Source: Blastomussa wellsi | Taxonomy: Eukaryota > Cnidaria > Anthozoa > Scleractinia > Plerogyridae | Direction of reading: 5' to 3' | Assembly (NCBI GenBank): GCA_947652115.1 | Contig: OX393571.1 | Span: 12,569,834 to 12,633,833 of the forward strand | Length of the DNA: 64,000 bases | Part shown: one piece after another, positions 35,501 through 50,657 of the stretch | How positions within the stretch are numbered: the stretch's first letter is position 1 | Layout of the letters: each line of letters starts with the position of its first letter | Made by a program: the position numbers and the translations under genes | Notes under the pieces: model-generated | The model's database searches: none | What the model was told of the DNA's origin: nothing | Seen by the model: only the letters and a program-made list of their open reading frames with translations

Positions 35501-38500
35501 GAGAGGCGAGCCATGATTCTCCTGCGACGTGTGATTGAAGCCTATCAGGAGCAAGGAGGTGGAGAGGATTGGAGATTCTGTTTGTTATCAGCATCAATTC
35601 TGTCTGATATATCGATGAATAACATTACAAAAGGTATATACCGGCAATATGTAACCTATTTAAACGTCCCTAGTCAGCCACGCCTTTGTTATTGTTATTG
35701 TTATGCAAACGTTTCAGCATTATATTTTACGCAGAGCGTGTCGAAACGAAAGAGATTACTGAGAAACTTGCTAAAAGTAATTTAAACTTTCCCAGTGACA
35801 TAACTTACAACGATGCATTAAGATTTCGCTTAACCATACAATTTTCATAATTTCGATGGCATCGAATTCGAAAATGGCGGAGGCTGACTAGGGCCTCCTC
35901 CCACGCAGACGTCCTCTGGGCTTCGTCGCGCGTTCCTTCCCCACGGACGTCTGCTGAATCAACAGTCCACTTCCGTTCACGGCTATGAACCAATCAGAGG
36001 TAACTTTCCAGTTTTGGGAAAACGATTCACAGGATGTGATAGGATAGCTGTCATGTAACGAGTCAATACTGATTGTTTTCTTTAACTGGATTAAGGTGGC
36101 TCGATCGGATTTTTGAGTGACGGATACCTTTCACCTTTGAGCAGCTAGTGTACCACCATAGAGTACCCGACAGAAAATCGGTTTCTCCAGGTGCACTAGA
36201 GAAAGATCACAGTTTCAGATGAAGTTAATTTTATCGTGATCAGAGTTACCATAGCAACGTTGTGACGCCATGCCCCACTTTGCTCGAGACCGAATAACCT
36301 GTCATCAAGGTATAATTTTGGAAAATCCTAACTGGATCTTTAACCTGACCTACTATTCTTGAGTTCTGCAAAATTTGAAAACAATTTATAAGAGCGATTT
36401 CGAGAAACTTCATGGTGAAGTTTTAAGGTGTTAAAATACAACAAAAATGTATTAGTTCCTGAATGTTATTAAAAAGTTTGTTCACTAGGCCTGATGTAAG
36501 ATGACTTTAGTCTGAAATAAATTGAATTAAACTTCGCCATAAATTTTCTCGAAATCGCTCTTATAAAAATTCTTCAAATTTGGCACACCTCAAGAAAAGC
36601 ATGCCAGGTCAAAGATCCAGGAAGGGTTTTCAAAACTTATCTCTTGGTGACAAGTTATTCGGTCACGCTAAGACATATTTCATCTGAAACTTTGATCTTT
36701 CTCCAGTGCACTTGGAACAATCGATTTTCTGTCAGATACTCTTTGGCGGTACACTAGATGCTCAGTCAAAGTTGAAAGGTATCGTCACTCAAAAATCCGA
36801 TCGAGCCACTTAAACGGCCTGTGAACGGAAGTGGACTGTCGATTCAGCAGACGTCCGTGGGGAAGGAACGCGTGACGAAGGAGGCTATTAAACTAGGGCC
36901 CTTTACGGAAGCATTTGATCATGATATTCTCAGTGTTATGTCTCGTAACACTCAATCTATTCCTAGATTGATTCCTTTTGTAATTCTTTATTGTAGAATT
37001 GAGGATCGAGGCAGGGAGTTGTTTGATAAATCTTCTTAAGGACAAAAAACTGCAGAAGAGACCAGAATGTAGAGCAATCCTTGAGGGTATGTCTTTAGGG
37101 GTGCTGTTTAGTCCTGACCCCTTCATTAAAATGCTTTTTGCCAGCCACCTTCTTGAGAACCACAATTTACAGGACACGCTTTCACAAGACCTCCACATTC
37201 AGCACCTCACGACTCGCTACCGAAATCAAACATTAGAAGTCAACAAGACGACCATCAGCCAAGGACAGAGGTACTTCGTCAAACGTGGAATGTTCCAAAG
37301 GAAGGAGGTGGTAGTCAAAACACTTTACGTGACAAAACAGGACATTCTGGACGGCGACTCCCCGGTCGAATCGAAGACGAGGGACCTTTTGATGAGAGAA
37401 GCTTACAACTTGAGTCGATTGAATGGCCTTAGTCATCCTCACATAACAGTTTTGCTTGGTTACAACACTAAAAGTTTGCCGTATCATATCATTACAGAGT
37501 TCGAGAGATACGGCAACCTGCTTCAGTTTGTTCAAGCCTCACGAGAAAGCACTGAGCCTCTGCCAATTCCTCTGCTTCTCAAAATGCTCCTTGACATAAC
37601 TGAAGCTCTTCTATTTTTGCAAAATCAAGGTTTGGTTCATCGAGCTGTTATGGCTGAGAACATTCTTGTTGGCGACAATTACGTATGCAAGTTAACTGGC
37701 ATGCACTCTTTGCGACAACTTCAAAATGGATCCATGAACGAAGGTAGGTACCTAATAAAGGTCGGGTATAATCGGTCGAGGTTGGGTCTCGGGACGATAG
37801 ATAGAAAGATTGCTCCACTTCACCATACAGTACTGTACTCCAGCTGCTTTCGTGTATAAGCCGAGGATTCTTAGAGAGTATTGTTATTATACCTTTTTGC
37901 CAAATATGCAATAAAAACCAACATATAGTTTCCTTGAAGTGACATATTCAGGGTACAAAGAAGTTGAATTTTCCAAGCTGAAGCCAGGAAGTACTAGCCC
38001 GGAGGTCATTTCCACCAGCCCGAAGTGTGATGAATGAATGAATTAATTAATTTGTGAAAACTTTCACTTGCCCATCGGGCAAGTGAAGGATAAAATCGAC
38101 TAGCCCGATGGCAAAATCCACTAGCCCCGGGCTATCGGACACCAACTTCCATGTACGCTGCATATTGCATTTCTTTTTGTGACTTGTAGAGCAAGACCAA
38201 GGCGACATGTACGACTACTGTTCGTCAGACGACAATTGTCTGGAAGTGGTATGCCCGAATGATGAGCATCTACCTGTGAGATGGAAGGCTCCTGAGTGTT
38301 TGATGGGACATTGTTATTCTACTCCTTCTGATGTCTGGGCCTTTGGGGTACTTATGTATGAGGTGCTTACCTACGGGTGCCGCCCTTACAGAAATATCCC
38401 AGATGATGATGATGTCACTAATCATGTACGTACTGTCGTAGCCTCCCACAGACAGTCTTTTAATTTGGCTCTTCGCGCAATCTTCCTCCCATTGCGTGAC

Positions 38501-41500
38501 GAGCCAAAAGAACCTCCGTGTCAATCTCGTTCCCAGGGTCGTCTCCCTCCCGTCTCCTCTCACCGCTCCAGCGAGCGGCGAGAGAGAGACCCTGGGAACA
38601 AGGTTGCGTTGCGTTGCGTTGCGTCTGCGTCTTCGTCTGCGTCTGCGTCTGCTATGGCTATGTGTCAGCTTACCATTGAGAATTTACAAAAGAGACAATT
38701 ATTTATCTAAAAACTAGAAATAATCAAAGATTAGGACTGCGTTCGATGCCTTCGCTTCATTTTGTCTTGGTTTACCGAGAAATCGACATTTTTAAATATC
38801 AATATGAAACTGTTAACATAACTATAATTGATGAACATGATTTTTCCGATTTATTCGCTATTCCGCTATTCACGAATAACAAAGTTGAGGGCAGTGTGTA
38901 TAAAACCGCACGCTGTGGAGGCAGCGTGGCCGAGTGGTTAGGGCGCCGGACTTGAAATCCGGAGATCACGGGTTCAAGTCCCGCTCTGACCACTTAGCTG
39001 GAGTTGTTTCTTGGTGGACCCTAGTTCAACTCCTCGGTCATGCTTGTATATAGCCAACTGGTCCGCCTCCCGCCAGTTGGGATTTTCAAGCTTGTTATGT
39101 TTATTTGAAATATTTGTTTCCCTCAGTTTGAGTGGCATGTCTGAGAATTAGCTTGATCTAGCTAAGTGCATGACCACTATAATCATTCATTTGACATTTT
39201 TTGACATTTTTTGAATTGTCAGCCAAAACATTAAAAATCGACAAGTAGTAGCAGTAGCCAAATAATCATAAACCTCAAGACGGGAATGACAAATATCATT
39301 TCTTTGTCGCCCAACAAATGTGAACAAGTCAACGCAGGAAACGGAACACATTCAGGCTAAAATGCAAGATTACAAAGACTATCACGGCACCGATCGAAAT
39401 CCGCTGTTATATATTCGCACCAGGAGTAGCCTGCAGTGCAGGCGTTATTATGGAGCGGAACGCTAGACGCCAGGTAATAAATCATGTTTTCGGTGCCGCC
39501 ATCTTGGACGCTTGGCTGCTTGAGGATTGGTGCAGAGGCGAGGTGGGGGTGGGGGGGGGAAGGGTGGGGCAAAAATAATATTTTTCCTTCCCCTCCCCCT
39601 TCCCCCCTGGCCCATTTTTTGTTCTTAACACCTACTCCCTCGAAAAATATTTCCTCGCCCCAATCTTCCACAGCTCCAAATCCAAGATGGCGGCCTAATA
39701 CGAAAATGTACACTCGCGCGTCCAAAATACGGGCTACACCAGGAGTTACACAATGTTCGGTACAAGGTTCTTCTTGGATAACGATAAGGCTGATTTGAAC
39801 AGCAGAACGTCACAACTCTGTACGCGGACGGAAGTTGAATCTCCAATGAAAAGCAGCCGAGTTTTATAATGTGATGTGTTGCTTGGGTGAATTACAGCAT
39901 CTGTTTCCAAGAAAACACACCAGCAGTGGGCAGGCTTCTGATGTTCTGATAAGTAGCTTCAATCATCTTTGCCAGTGTTAGCCAAAATAAATCAATACAA
40001 CTGCGGATTCCCACACGGCAATCATGTAAAACAGTTGTAATGAGTTTTAGTTTTTAATTTTTAGCTTAACTGACGATTCTCCGTGTTTAAATAAAGTTTT
40101 ACATTACATTACAAAAAAGTTCGACAAAATCGAAATCTGGAAGTACACACATGAAGTCGAGGCTATTTGTACTAGCCAGCCAGTCACAGATGGCGCCCAA
40201 ACCCTGAAATCGCCTGGCATTACATCCGCGAGACATCCCGCGGGACTGGCAGATTAGTAGGCGTTCTTCGAACGCAATAAACCGTTTAGATGTTGTTAGG
40301 TGTTTCTGGAGGCAGGCATAGGGAATAATCAAACAAGCCTGGCAAACCTAGCAAAAATGAAGCTGGAAGGCAGTTAACATTCGATAGACTATTGTTATTC
40401 CATCCAGCGGAAGAAGAAATACCCTGGCACCTTAGGCTTTAAGATATACAGATACGTCAGCCAGGACGACGACCACCAAGTAACAAACCTCATAAACGAA
40501 GCTCGCGAACAAAACAATAAGATCACTAGCCCCCGTTCTTTGAGCAGGTAGTCAACAGAAAATTAAAACACGTTTAAGGAGTATACGTACATGGAAATCA
40601 CTATACCTACATATGTTATAAAGTGTTACTTTTTTAGGTTGTGAAACAAAAACATGTCTTGTCCCGTGAGCCATGTTTCGAACAGGCAGAATATGACATA
40701 ATGAAGCAGTGTTTGGAATGGCAGCGAGGCAAAAGGACAACGCTGGTTGTCCTCAAAAAGAACCTCGAGGAATTGCAACACCTTGCAGCGAACTCAGGTA
40801 CCTAAAAGTAGAAATAAGAGAAGGTGCGTAGAGCGCCGCTGTGTTCTTGGTCAAGACACTTTGCTCTCATAGTGCCTCTCTCCAACTGGCAAATTTAATG
40901 CTGGGGGGAAACCCTGCGATGGACTAGCATCCCATTCTGGGGGAGTAGAAATACTCCTTGCTTCGTGCTACAGAAACCGGAACACTGAGCTCCGGCCTGA
41001 TGGGCCACTAGGCTTGAATGCAGACTTAAGCATACCTACCTACAGTACTGCGAGCACAAATGAAGCCATATCTTTACTGATTTCCTGTTAAAGGCTCAAT
41101 CGAAAGACAAAGCTCAAGTAGAACAAAAAACTGAAGAAATTTCATGTTGTCCTCTAGAATTATATACCACGTCTACATCAATATGTAAAGCAGTAATTCC
41201 CTGACAATGGGATAATGGATACGACAAAGAGCGCTAACTCATTTTGCTGTTGTTTGTTTTTTTAAGAAGACAACCCAAGACCTGACCCACCATCCTTGCA
41301 CCTCAATTATGTATGTTTTTCATTCTCATTTTTTTATCATATATTTATTACACACGTGCACTGATGACAAATACAAAAAAATAATAATAGCTAAATTTAT
41401 CACGGCGTGTATCACTTTCCCTTGGGGAAAGTCAATAAAGTATGTATGTATGTATGTATGTTATTCGTGGCTCTCGGTCCGAACTGTTCAGTCTTGCAAG

Positions 41501-44500
41501 CAGTATTAAAATGAGGTCGCGCAGCAGTGGACAAAATTTAAACGTGCGCCTTGTAGACATACGTTAGACGTACGTGTCTGTGTCAGGAAATTACTGACAC
41601 CTTCACAAATGCCTCATCTATTTTATGTATTTGCTGTATTTGTGATGTGTAAGAGGACTTGCAGCTGTAGGCCTTGCCTACAATGCATTCAGAAAATCGC
41701 TATTATTATTAAACTAAGTAAAAGTTATGAAATGATATTATTACTGATTTTAAAAATTGAATTCTGAATGTGAACAACTGCCGAATAGGACTTCGTTAAA
41801 TGCAACCCCAGGAGGACATTTAATTTGGGAGGATTTTAGTGGTAGTAATAAACAAATTAAAGACCTTCGCAATACCTTTTAGAGATAAAGATGCGTGCCT
41901 TCGTACTATTATTGAAAAGGAAAATTATGGCAAAGATAACCTCAACAGCAATTTTCATTTTGGTTTCAGAAAGCCATGTTTCTGTCAGAAAACGAAGCTG
42001 GTGACTTCCCTACGAGATTTCTGGGACAGGTTAGTCATGGCAGTTATAAAATAAGTTCATTATGAAACACGCTTCACTGGCACCTCGTCATTACGAGCAA
42101 CCAAGGCTTTCAACCAGTTATTTTCTCATTCTTAGATAAACCGGAGTTCGCTATCGCTATCCGTATAGACGGGGTTTGGTTGCGTATATCATTGAATCCG
42201 CACGAGAGTCAGGGTAACTTTGGTTATGCGAATTGTGGGAGGAAATATCACGGAAATTAATAGTGCGAAAGGGGATCGGCGCAAAGAGATGTTGGAGTGG
42301 AAGATAAGACGCGGGATAAAAGATCCATGAAAAAATTTTCGGGGACAACAACAAGGTGTCAAAATGATAGAGGAGCCAGTAGAGAGAACTAATGGAAATA
42401 AAAGAAACTGAATGACTGAGAGTTATTGTGGATAAGGGTGGGAGGCGAGAGGGCAAACCCCGGGAACAGCGGTTTCGGAGTAATTTGCCATTGAAAGGTC
42501 AGTGGATGGAGGTCACTGTAAAAATTTCTGTTTCAATAATGGGTACAATCAGTATGCGGAGTTAATACAATATTATTCATTTTGGGGTACTTTTTGTATT
42601 CAGTTTCTTTTGGCCCCCGTAGAAGGTTTGTTTTGTAACCCGAAATATGGGACAAATATAACTTGTTTTTCATAGTTCCGGCGAGGCAGCATGCAAAAGG
42701 AAGCGGGAAGTTAATGTTATATCCGCTTGCACTGGCTTATTTATTGTAAAGCAATTCGTGTAACTTCAAGTAAATAACCTGATACAAATACAGTGTTTGT
42801 AAGCCAACAGACCATGATTAACTTCAAGTACTGCGGTGTTTTCATAGGATGGCCATTTGGTGAAGGAAAGGGTCACCTGTGAAGACAAACAGCACCTAAA
42901 AAAGCTGCTCAGTCTCAATCATCCAAATCTTATCAAACTTTGGAGGCCGATCGACAACTTGGATTCACATTCTCCAGTTCTCGAGATAGTAAGTAATGCT
43001 CACTTCGAGTGGTAACCTGTGAGCAGCCGTCTTTTATTAAGGAAATAGGAAACGGCCGGATCTTTGAGAGTAACTCAGAATTACGAACCATCTCGACTAA
43101 CAATTTCACAATTAATATAATTCATAAATGTTTACTGGAGTAGACTTCTTAACTGTAAATTTGGAAAACGTTTATTCCAGTATTTGTTAGATTGTACTGC
43201 ATAAGGCAATGGTCAGCGTAAACTGCTAACGTAGATAACGTGGAGCTGTTTTTCATACCATTTACTTTTGCTCAGGTCTCAAATGAGGCTCCTCTTGGTA
43301 ACCTGAAGGAATACGTTCTCAAAAGGAGTTGCCAGAAGGGGGCCATAGTTATGTTCCTGTCTCAAGTGGCGTCTGCTCTGCATTATCTTCATTTAAACCA
43401 CATTGTACATGGAGACCTCAGAGCTGAATATGTGAATGTTGTGGCACCGGACAAGGTACATTTACCAAAATGCTCTCGCCTTGCATGGGCAGGCGAGAAT
43501 CATTCAGTTTTGTTTTTTGCTTTATAATTTCCTGAAACAGAGCAAGTTTCTTCTTCTTCTTGTTAGTAAAGTTTACTACTTTTACAAAGTTAGCAAGACA
43601 GTTTAGCTGACTGAGGTGTGGTCGATTTTCAAGTGTAACGCTTTCAAGAATCAAATAACGTGGTTGCTAACAATCAGGCATCCATCCCGTGCAAAGACGT
43701 AGAAAATTAAGCAGTAAGTCTTATGTAGACGGCGTCTCCTTGCCAATACATATATTTAAAGCAAAAAGTGGCGGATTGCAAAAGGAAACGAATGTGGTAG
43801 AGATTGTCAGAAGGCTTTCAAGTTGTAAAAAGATGGTTATTTTAAGACTCGAGATAACGCGGAGTTATCTGCAACCGTATAGACCAGTTCAAAGTGGTTT
43901 GATTGATTGATTGATCGATCGAGCGATCGATCGATTTATTGATTGATTGATTAATTGATGAGTGAGTGAGTGTTAGACTGATTGACTAACTGATTGATTG
44001 ATCGATCGATCGATCGATTGATTGACTGATTGATCGATTGATTGACTGATTCATTCATTCATTGGTGGATGGACGGACGGATGGATATTAATTGATTGAC
44101 AGATTGACTGACTGTTCGTTTGTCTCACGTAATCATAACATAATTGTAATCGAGCAACATCTTCCGAGCATTGGCTTTACAAAAAATGCCATTCATTGTA
44201 TTCTACGTAAAATATATATGCGATTTACATAAGATTAATCAAGAAGTATAAATTAGTCAATAAATGACGTATCGTTGGAAGCGTACAGCACCAATACTCA
44301 CATTTTAAGTTATACTCCAAACAGATTCAGGTCGCCCGTCTGGGTCGCTCCAAATCCTTGCCCAAGAGGGCATATGATGTCACAAGTACGTCATGTGTGA
44401 TTCAACGTTCCATGCCGCCTGATTCGACTCGCTGGTAAGTAGCAAAGATTGAGCTTAACTAATGGGAGCAAAACACGAGGTAAATAATTTATATAACATG

Positions 44501-44973
44501 AGCCAAAGGAGGTAATTGGCAGAAAATCTAACTTTATAAGTCAGTGTATCCTTCAAAGCCGAAGCCTGGTAGTATGGAACAACCTGCTATTCGTTGCCTA
44601 GTCGCAGCGTTAAACTTGAGTTTTAACCCCTTAACTTTTTTATATCTACCACTTTAACACATACTTACAGCCATGAGAAGCTGCGCGCGAAAGTCAGCCA
44701 ACACAAGCCAGGGTCCCAGACTGGCTCAGAGCTCCACAACTTCGGTCAGGATAGGCCTACAGGACTCTTCATAGTCAAACTGAAAACAAACACGCCTCGA
44801 GGGTTTGTTACACTGTCTCCTTCTATGGAAAGACAAAATCTTTCCGCTACCGTCGGACTCTAAATCAACAACTTTTAAATGACCTTCAGAGTTCGAGAGG
44901 ACTCTTGAATCTCTTTACGGTGGCCAATCCACATTATCAACCCAGTTGATAAAACCAAATTATATTGTTATAC

Positions 44974-45018
<45 letters not shown>

Positions 45019-48000
45019 CTATATTTTTAATGCCCGAGTCGAGAGCATCGCAACCTTGTGTAATCCGTAAACGTTAAACAGGCCTTCTGGCTCTAAACTG
45101 GAATCTAATGCTCTTGTTCGTATGCCGTAATTCGACTCGCCAAAATTCGCCGCTTCTTCTTCCCTCGTGGTCGGACGCTAATGAGTCATGGATACAAACA
45201 CATTCTTGTGAAAAGGGCAAAACTTTCACACTGAATATTTTTTCATTATTCATTTGCAAAGATGTGTCAAAAACTCGGACTTCGTGCTTCATCACGGGTT
45301 CCAAACACCTCAAAACAATCTGTTTCTTGGTGTTTGGAACCCATGATAAAGCAATCGCTACGAATTCGCTCACTCGCTTTCCGGTTTCTCTCACGTCAGA
45401 AACAAAAAAAAATAAACTTGGCTGTACTGAAGTTAACGATTTTGATTGTTTGATCGTGTAAGATAAATATAGATTACGATTTTTATTTACGAGTTGCAAA
45501 ACTTTGGAAAACGAACGAGTGAGCGCAGCGAACGAGTGAGTTTTCCAAAGTTTTGCGACGAGTGTAAGATAAATATAGATTACGATTTTTATTTACGAGT
45601 TGCAAAACTTTGGAAAACGAACGAGTGAGCGCAGCGAACGAGTGAGTTTTCCAAAGTTTTGCGACGAGTGAATAATAATCCGTACAAAGCACTTTCTATG
45701 CTGTAATTTGTTTATTATATATAACGAGTACTCAACCATTGTAAACTTAAAGCGATATTTCTAGTCTATAATTAAAGAGTTAAACGCAGCGCTACAAGGA
45801 AAACAAAGCTGGAAATGCATTCTGATGGATTTCCAAGCGAGATCTCTTTTAAATAGAAAAGAAAAATTACGGCGACGACAATGTATCGTAAACAAGAACT
45901 TTATTTAAATAGCGGTATAAAACACACTGTGTTCATACTTTTTGAAAGAAAAGCTTTTGCTATCGCATCGAGAAACGTCGCCATAAGTGAATCAACTACT
46001 GCGCGCAAATCAACTGGCGAATTTTTGAACAAAAGTTGTGATAACACAAGGAGTCGGTTCATTAAGCAATAATTACGAAATCCATATTCAAAAGTGAAAT
46101 ATTTACTTTACCCTGGTGTTCCCAAGGGTGCTTGAATTTTCTTAGAACGTCCACGGCTGCGTTGTATCAAAGCTACAATGAAAGTCTTTCATTTCTTGGC
46201 TTTCCCTTATCGACATTTAGTTTGTCTTCGCTCCGCCTGGAGAATGATTTTAGCATTTCCAAATCATAACTGTGTTCTCAAGGTTTTTCTTGGCGTGTTT
46301 CTTATGGCTTTCCTTTCCATAAAGTTCTCAAAAGTACAAAATTTGTAGCCAAAACATAAACAGTCTTCGAGAGCTTGCAAACTTGCAGCGTGTTGTTTTC
46401 ACAACCTCGTTGGAAACCATTTGAATTCCCGCGCTCTGATTGGTTAGGTCGTTCTACTCTTGATGCTGATTGGTTATATTTTTCACATGTGAAGAAAGCT
46501 ATACGCGAAGCTGATTGGACGTATCGCTTTTCTCACATGTGAAAATATAGCAGATATAGAATTCTATCTGCAAGGTTTATTACCTAAAATTGTCGCTATA
46601 TATATAATAAAACAAAGTACGTTTTGGCCAGACCAACTCGGCGCCGATGTATACGAAAAATAGTTTGACTGTTAATTGGTTTTCAAAATTCGCAAAGGTT
46701 TCTTTTCTTTTTTTCTTGTTTACGTAGTTCAAATACGAATGCCAGTTTTGTTGTTGTGTCCAATGCTTCGAACATATCTGCATTAATTTTTGGAGACCAC
46801 TATTTTCCGCAGCGAGTCAAAAGTTAAAACGTTTTGTGAGACTTTAAAACTTGAAAAAGTTTTACACTAAACAAAGTACTCGACGCCGAAGACAAGGAGA
46901 AAATCTTCCAACTTATAATTTTGGTGATTTTGATCAAGCAAAAATAAGACGCATAAATAAAATTTATGCTGTTCCTCGTGGATACAAAACTTACAATAAA
47001 CCTAAACGAGATCTGACGAGTTAAAAAAAATTTCGTCAAATTTAAATTATTTCAAGTCGACTTCGTGTTGCAGCGGTTGCTTGATTGACAATTTGATATT
47101 TACGTGGAATTGCCACCTTCTGCAAAACTTTACACACTTTAAAAAGTAAAACAAGCAAATAACAACAACAACAAAACAAAGGAAAATAACAGTGAATAAT
47201 CCAGCTGTTAAACATTCGTAAAGCCACTGCACTTTGCTATAAAATTTAAGTCCAGCCAGAACTCTGCGTAAATTTAGTGACTGCACATCAAACCCTGCTT
47301 TGTGCTTATTTTGATTTGTTCAATTAGCTTTGGCTAAACTACTGAATACCCTGCAATTTGCATGGGTCTAGATGAATAAGAACAAAATCTATTGTTTAGC
47401 ATTGTTCTAATTCTAAAGAAATTTCCGACAAGTGGAGAATTTTACTCTTTAAAAGCGTTGGACAAAAGTTGACAGGCAAATATTCTGCAATCGCTTCAAA
47501 CATTTTGACACAACGTTCAATCGCAAAACCACGATTAGAAAAAGATATCGGTACTAAAAACATACATGGCTAACGTAAATTTACCTTCGTTTCACGTTCC
47601 ATTTCCTATTTTTCATGTCTGCGTTGAATTATTCCTGAAAGAGAAAATTGAAGTACAACAGCAAGCCTTGAGCAGCGTGAACAAAAAGGTGACGAAAGCA
47701 CACAACAAAGGGGGGCTCCCATAGCAGATCAGGGCTCACTTGTCAATCAGAAAGGATAGAACCGCCTTTGATTTATGACGTTGTGTATAATAACACAAAG
47801 ATTTTAGATTCCGTTATTGTTAAAAAGTAATTGGAGAAATATGTAATATTTTTTTTCCGTGATCATTTTTGTTTGTAAAATTTAGCAAGAATAAAGTCTG
47901 TAAAATTTGCTGCTATATAAAGCAATGACTATAAAGTGCACGAAAATCACAATCATGGAGACGTTAATTATAAAAGTTTTGGTTTGTGAGGAAAAAATTA

Positions 48001-50382
48001 AAAATATTTTTTTTAAAGCAAGAGGTCACTACCGATATAGCGGCTTGGGCAAATGGGCTGGTTAGCCGGACGTTCGAAGAAATTAAATATTGCTGTTGCG
48101 GTTCTCACACAAATATTCTGCTTAGATAAAATGACATTTCTATTTCTATTTGTCTTTTGACGAGTTCCGGGTAAATCGATTCTACATATCAACGTTTTCT
48201 CTACCAAATTACAATTTTCATTAATATTCTTTTATTATTTAACAGGAGTTCGCCAGAAGTTATTTTAGACAACAATTATTCTCACGCTAGCGACGTCTGG
48301 GCGTTTGGAATCTTGGCGTGGGAACTGTACGCTGCCTTTGCCTCTGGTCAGGAGGGAAGACGTTATGCGGTACCTTACTACAACCTTGTTACCTCTGAGG
48401 TATGTGCGATAAAATCGGCGTTTTCATTTTAGTTCTATCGACTGAAAATTAAAGGGTGATGCTCCAATTCTCGTCGCCGCGATCCTTTTGGTCAGCACCA
48501 AGTAATCGAGACCTCTGGTCACCCCCAGCTTGTGAGCATGCGCAGAGTAATCGTTCTGTAGTTTTCAGCCAATCAGAATTGTCAGATTCGACAATGAGTC
48601 CGTGATTCGCGGACTTCCGGTTTTGGAGACGGCCAGAGATCGTGATTCTTGGTGCTGACCAAAAGGATCGCGGCCTCTGGGGCGAAAACGGTGATGCTCC
48701 ATACACCAAGTCGATATATGCACTATTGTGTCGTTCTATTGTGTGAAGTCTATTGTGGTATTGTTTAAGGGCTAGGCCCCATTGTTGTGTTCTTGTGACG
48801 TACTCCAGGACTTGCTATTGACTTGGTATACTTGACTTGGAACACCCGTTGGTTTCCCTCATGCATAGGTTATCTAGCGATAAGTGAGTTTTTCTTGCTA
48901 AACATCGGTATCCTGAAGAGTGCACATTCCTTTGGCTCGTCACATTTCATGTTTCTCCTTGAATAGGGTATCATTTTTCAAGTTTGCCTCCCCCTGGGGG
49001 GAAGGGCTACTACCTTATATGGGTTTTATAGGTATGTGCCCCAGGATAGGGTATGGTTTTTTGATCATGGGGTTCTGGATCCTTAAATAGGGTATTATTT
49101 TCGCCCCTTTGGGTGAAACCTTTTCGCCCCTGGTGTGATCCTTAGATAGGGTGTCGAAATTATATCGCCTTAAATTGCAGTACGTAAACGGGAAGTGAAA
49201 CGATAAAGAAAGCGCACGAATCTGAACAATCCGTTAAGAGTATCAACGTAACAGAAACGAAATAATCCTGACCCGTTCCTACCTTTCTTAGTTTTCGTTG
49301 TTTTTTCCTTAAATAGGGTGTCATTTTTGGACTTGAGAACTTAAAATAGGCTTTCAAATTCCGTTTTCTTTATCCTTAAATAGGGTCAGGGTTTAAGAAC
49401 CTTCGCAGCACACACTTATCCGAAAGTACCTCCCCGGGGTCTGGGCCTTAAAGGAATCAATTTCATTGTCTTCATCCTTGGGCGAGAGTTAGCCCGCGAG
49501 CAGCTCACTAAATAATTCGCGCGCAGCGTAGCCGCGATATAAAGCCGGCAAAGCCTTCGACCGCGACTCGCCGCCTGCACCGGCTCGAGATTGCTCTTCA
49601 ACCCTTCGCGGCACACACCGATCGGAAATTTACAGAAGAACCCGTCCGGGAGATTTGTCATTTCAATGTGACATGCGTTTAGTCGGCTTCTGGTTTGAAA
49701 TCGGACGAGGTTTGACGGAAAACACGACAAATATTCCACCCATTTGAACCCCCAAGGTCAATTATTAAGAAGGCCCTCAGCGTTATCAATATCAATGCGC
49801 TAATTCAAGGCAGCAAAATGATTGAAAAACAACGTTGAAACATTTTCAATGACTGTTCTAAAATTTCAATCTTATTTCTTAATCTCAACAACAGATTCTT
49901 CCTTACTTGAGAGAAATTGGGCCGTTGTCAAAACCAGAGGGCTGTCCCTACTGGGTGTACATCATAATGCATCAGTGTTGGACATATGACCCAGTACAGA
50001 GACCTCCTTTCATCGCAATGTTTGACTGCCTAACAAGCAGGTTAGTAGAGTTGTGCTACTACTACTGCTACGGGTACTGTTACTGCTGATACTGTTACTG
50101 CTGCTTCTACTACCACTACTACCACTGCCACCACCACTACTACCACAATTACTACCACCACTACTACTACTACTACCACCACCATCACTACCACTACCAT
50201 TACCACTACCACCACCACCACCACTACCACCACTACTACTACTACTACCACTACAACCACCATCACTACCACTACCATTACCACTACCACCACCACCACC
50301 ACTACCACCACTACTACTACTACTACTACCACTACCACCACCATCACTACCACTACCATTACCACTACCACCACCACCACCA

Positions 50383-50413
<31 letters not shown>

Positions 50414-50481
50414 CACTACCAGCACCATCACTACCACTACCATTACCACTACCACTACTACCACCACCACCATCAATTCCA

Positions 50482-50527
<46 letters not shown>

Positions 50528-50597
50528 AAGTAGTAATCTTTATTTCAACACGATCAATTAATCAGCAATATGTACACTACTACTACTACTACTACTG

Positions 50598-50657
<60 letters not shown>

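Noticed and set aside
38920..38992. Functional tRNA-Ser gene
   Set aside because: The acceptor stem pairs poorly, the long variable arm of serine tRNAs is missing, and a SINE body follows directly.
39484..39798. Open frames over a G-rich tract on both strands
   Set aside because: Low-complexity GGGGTGGGG sequence in an intron; no support for coding.
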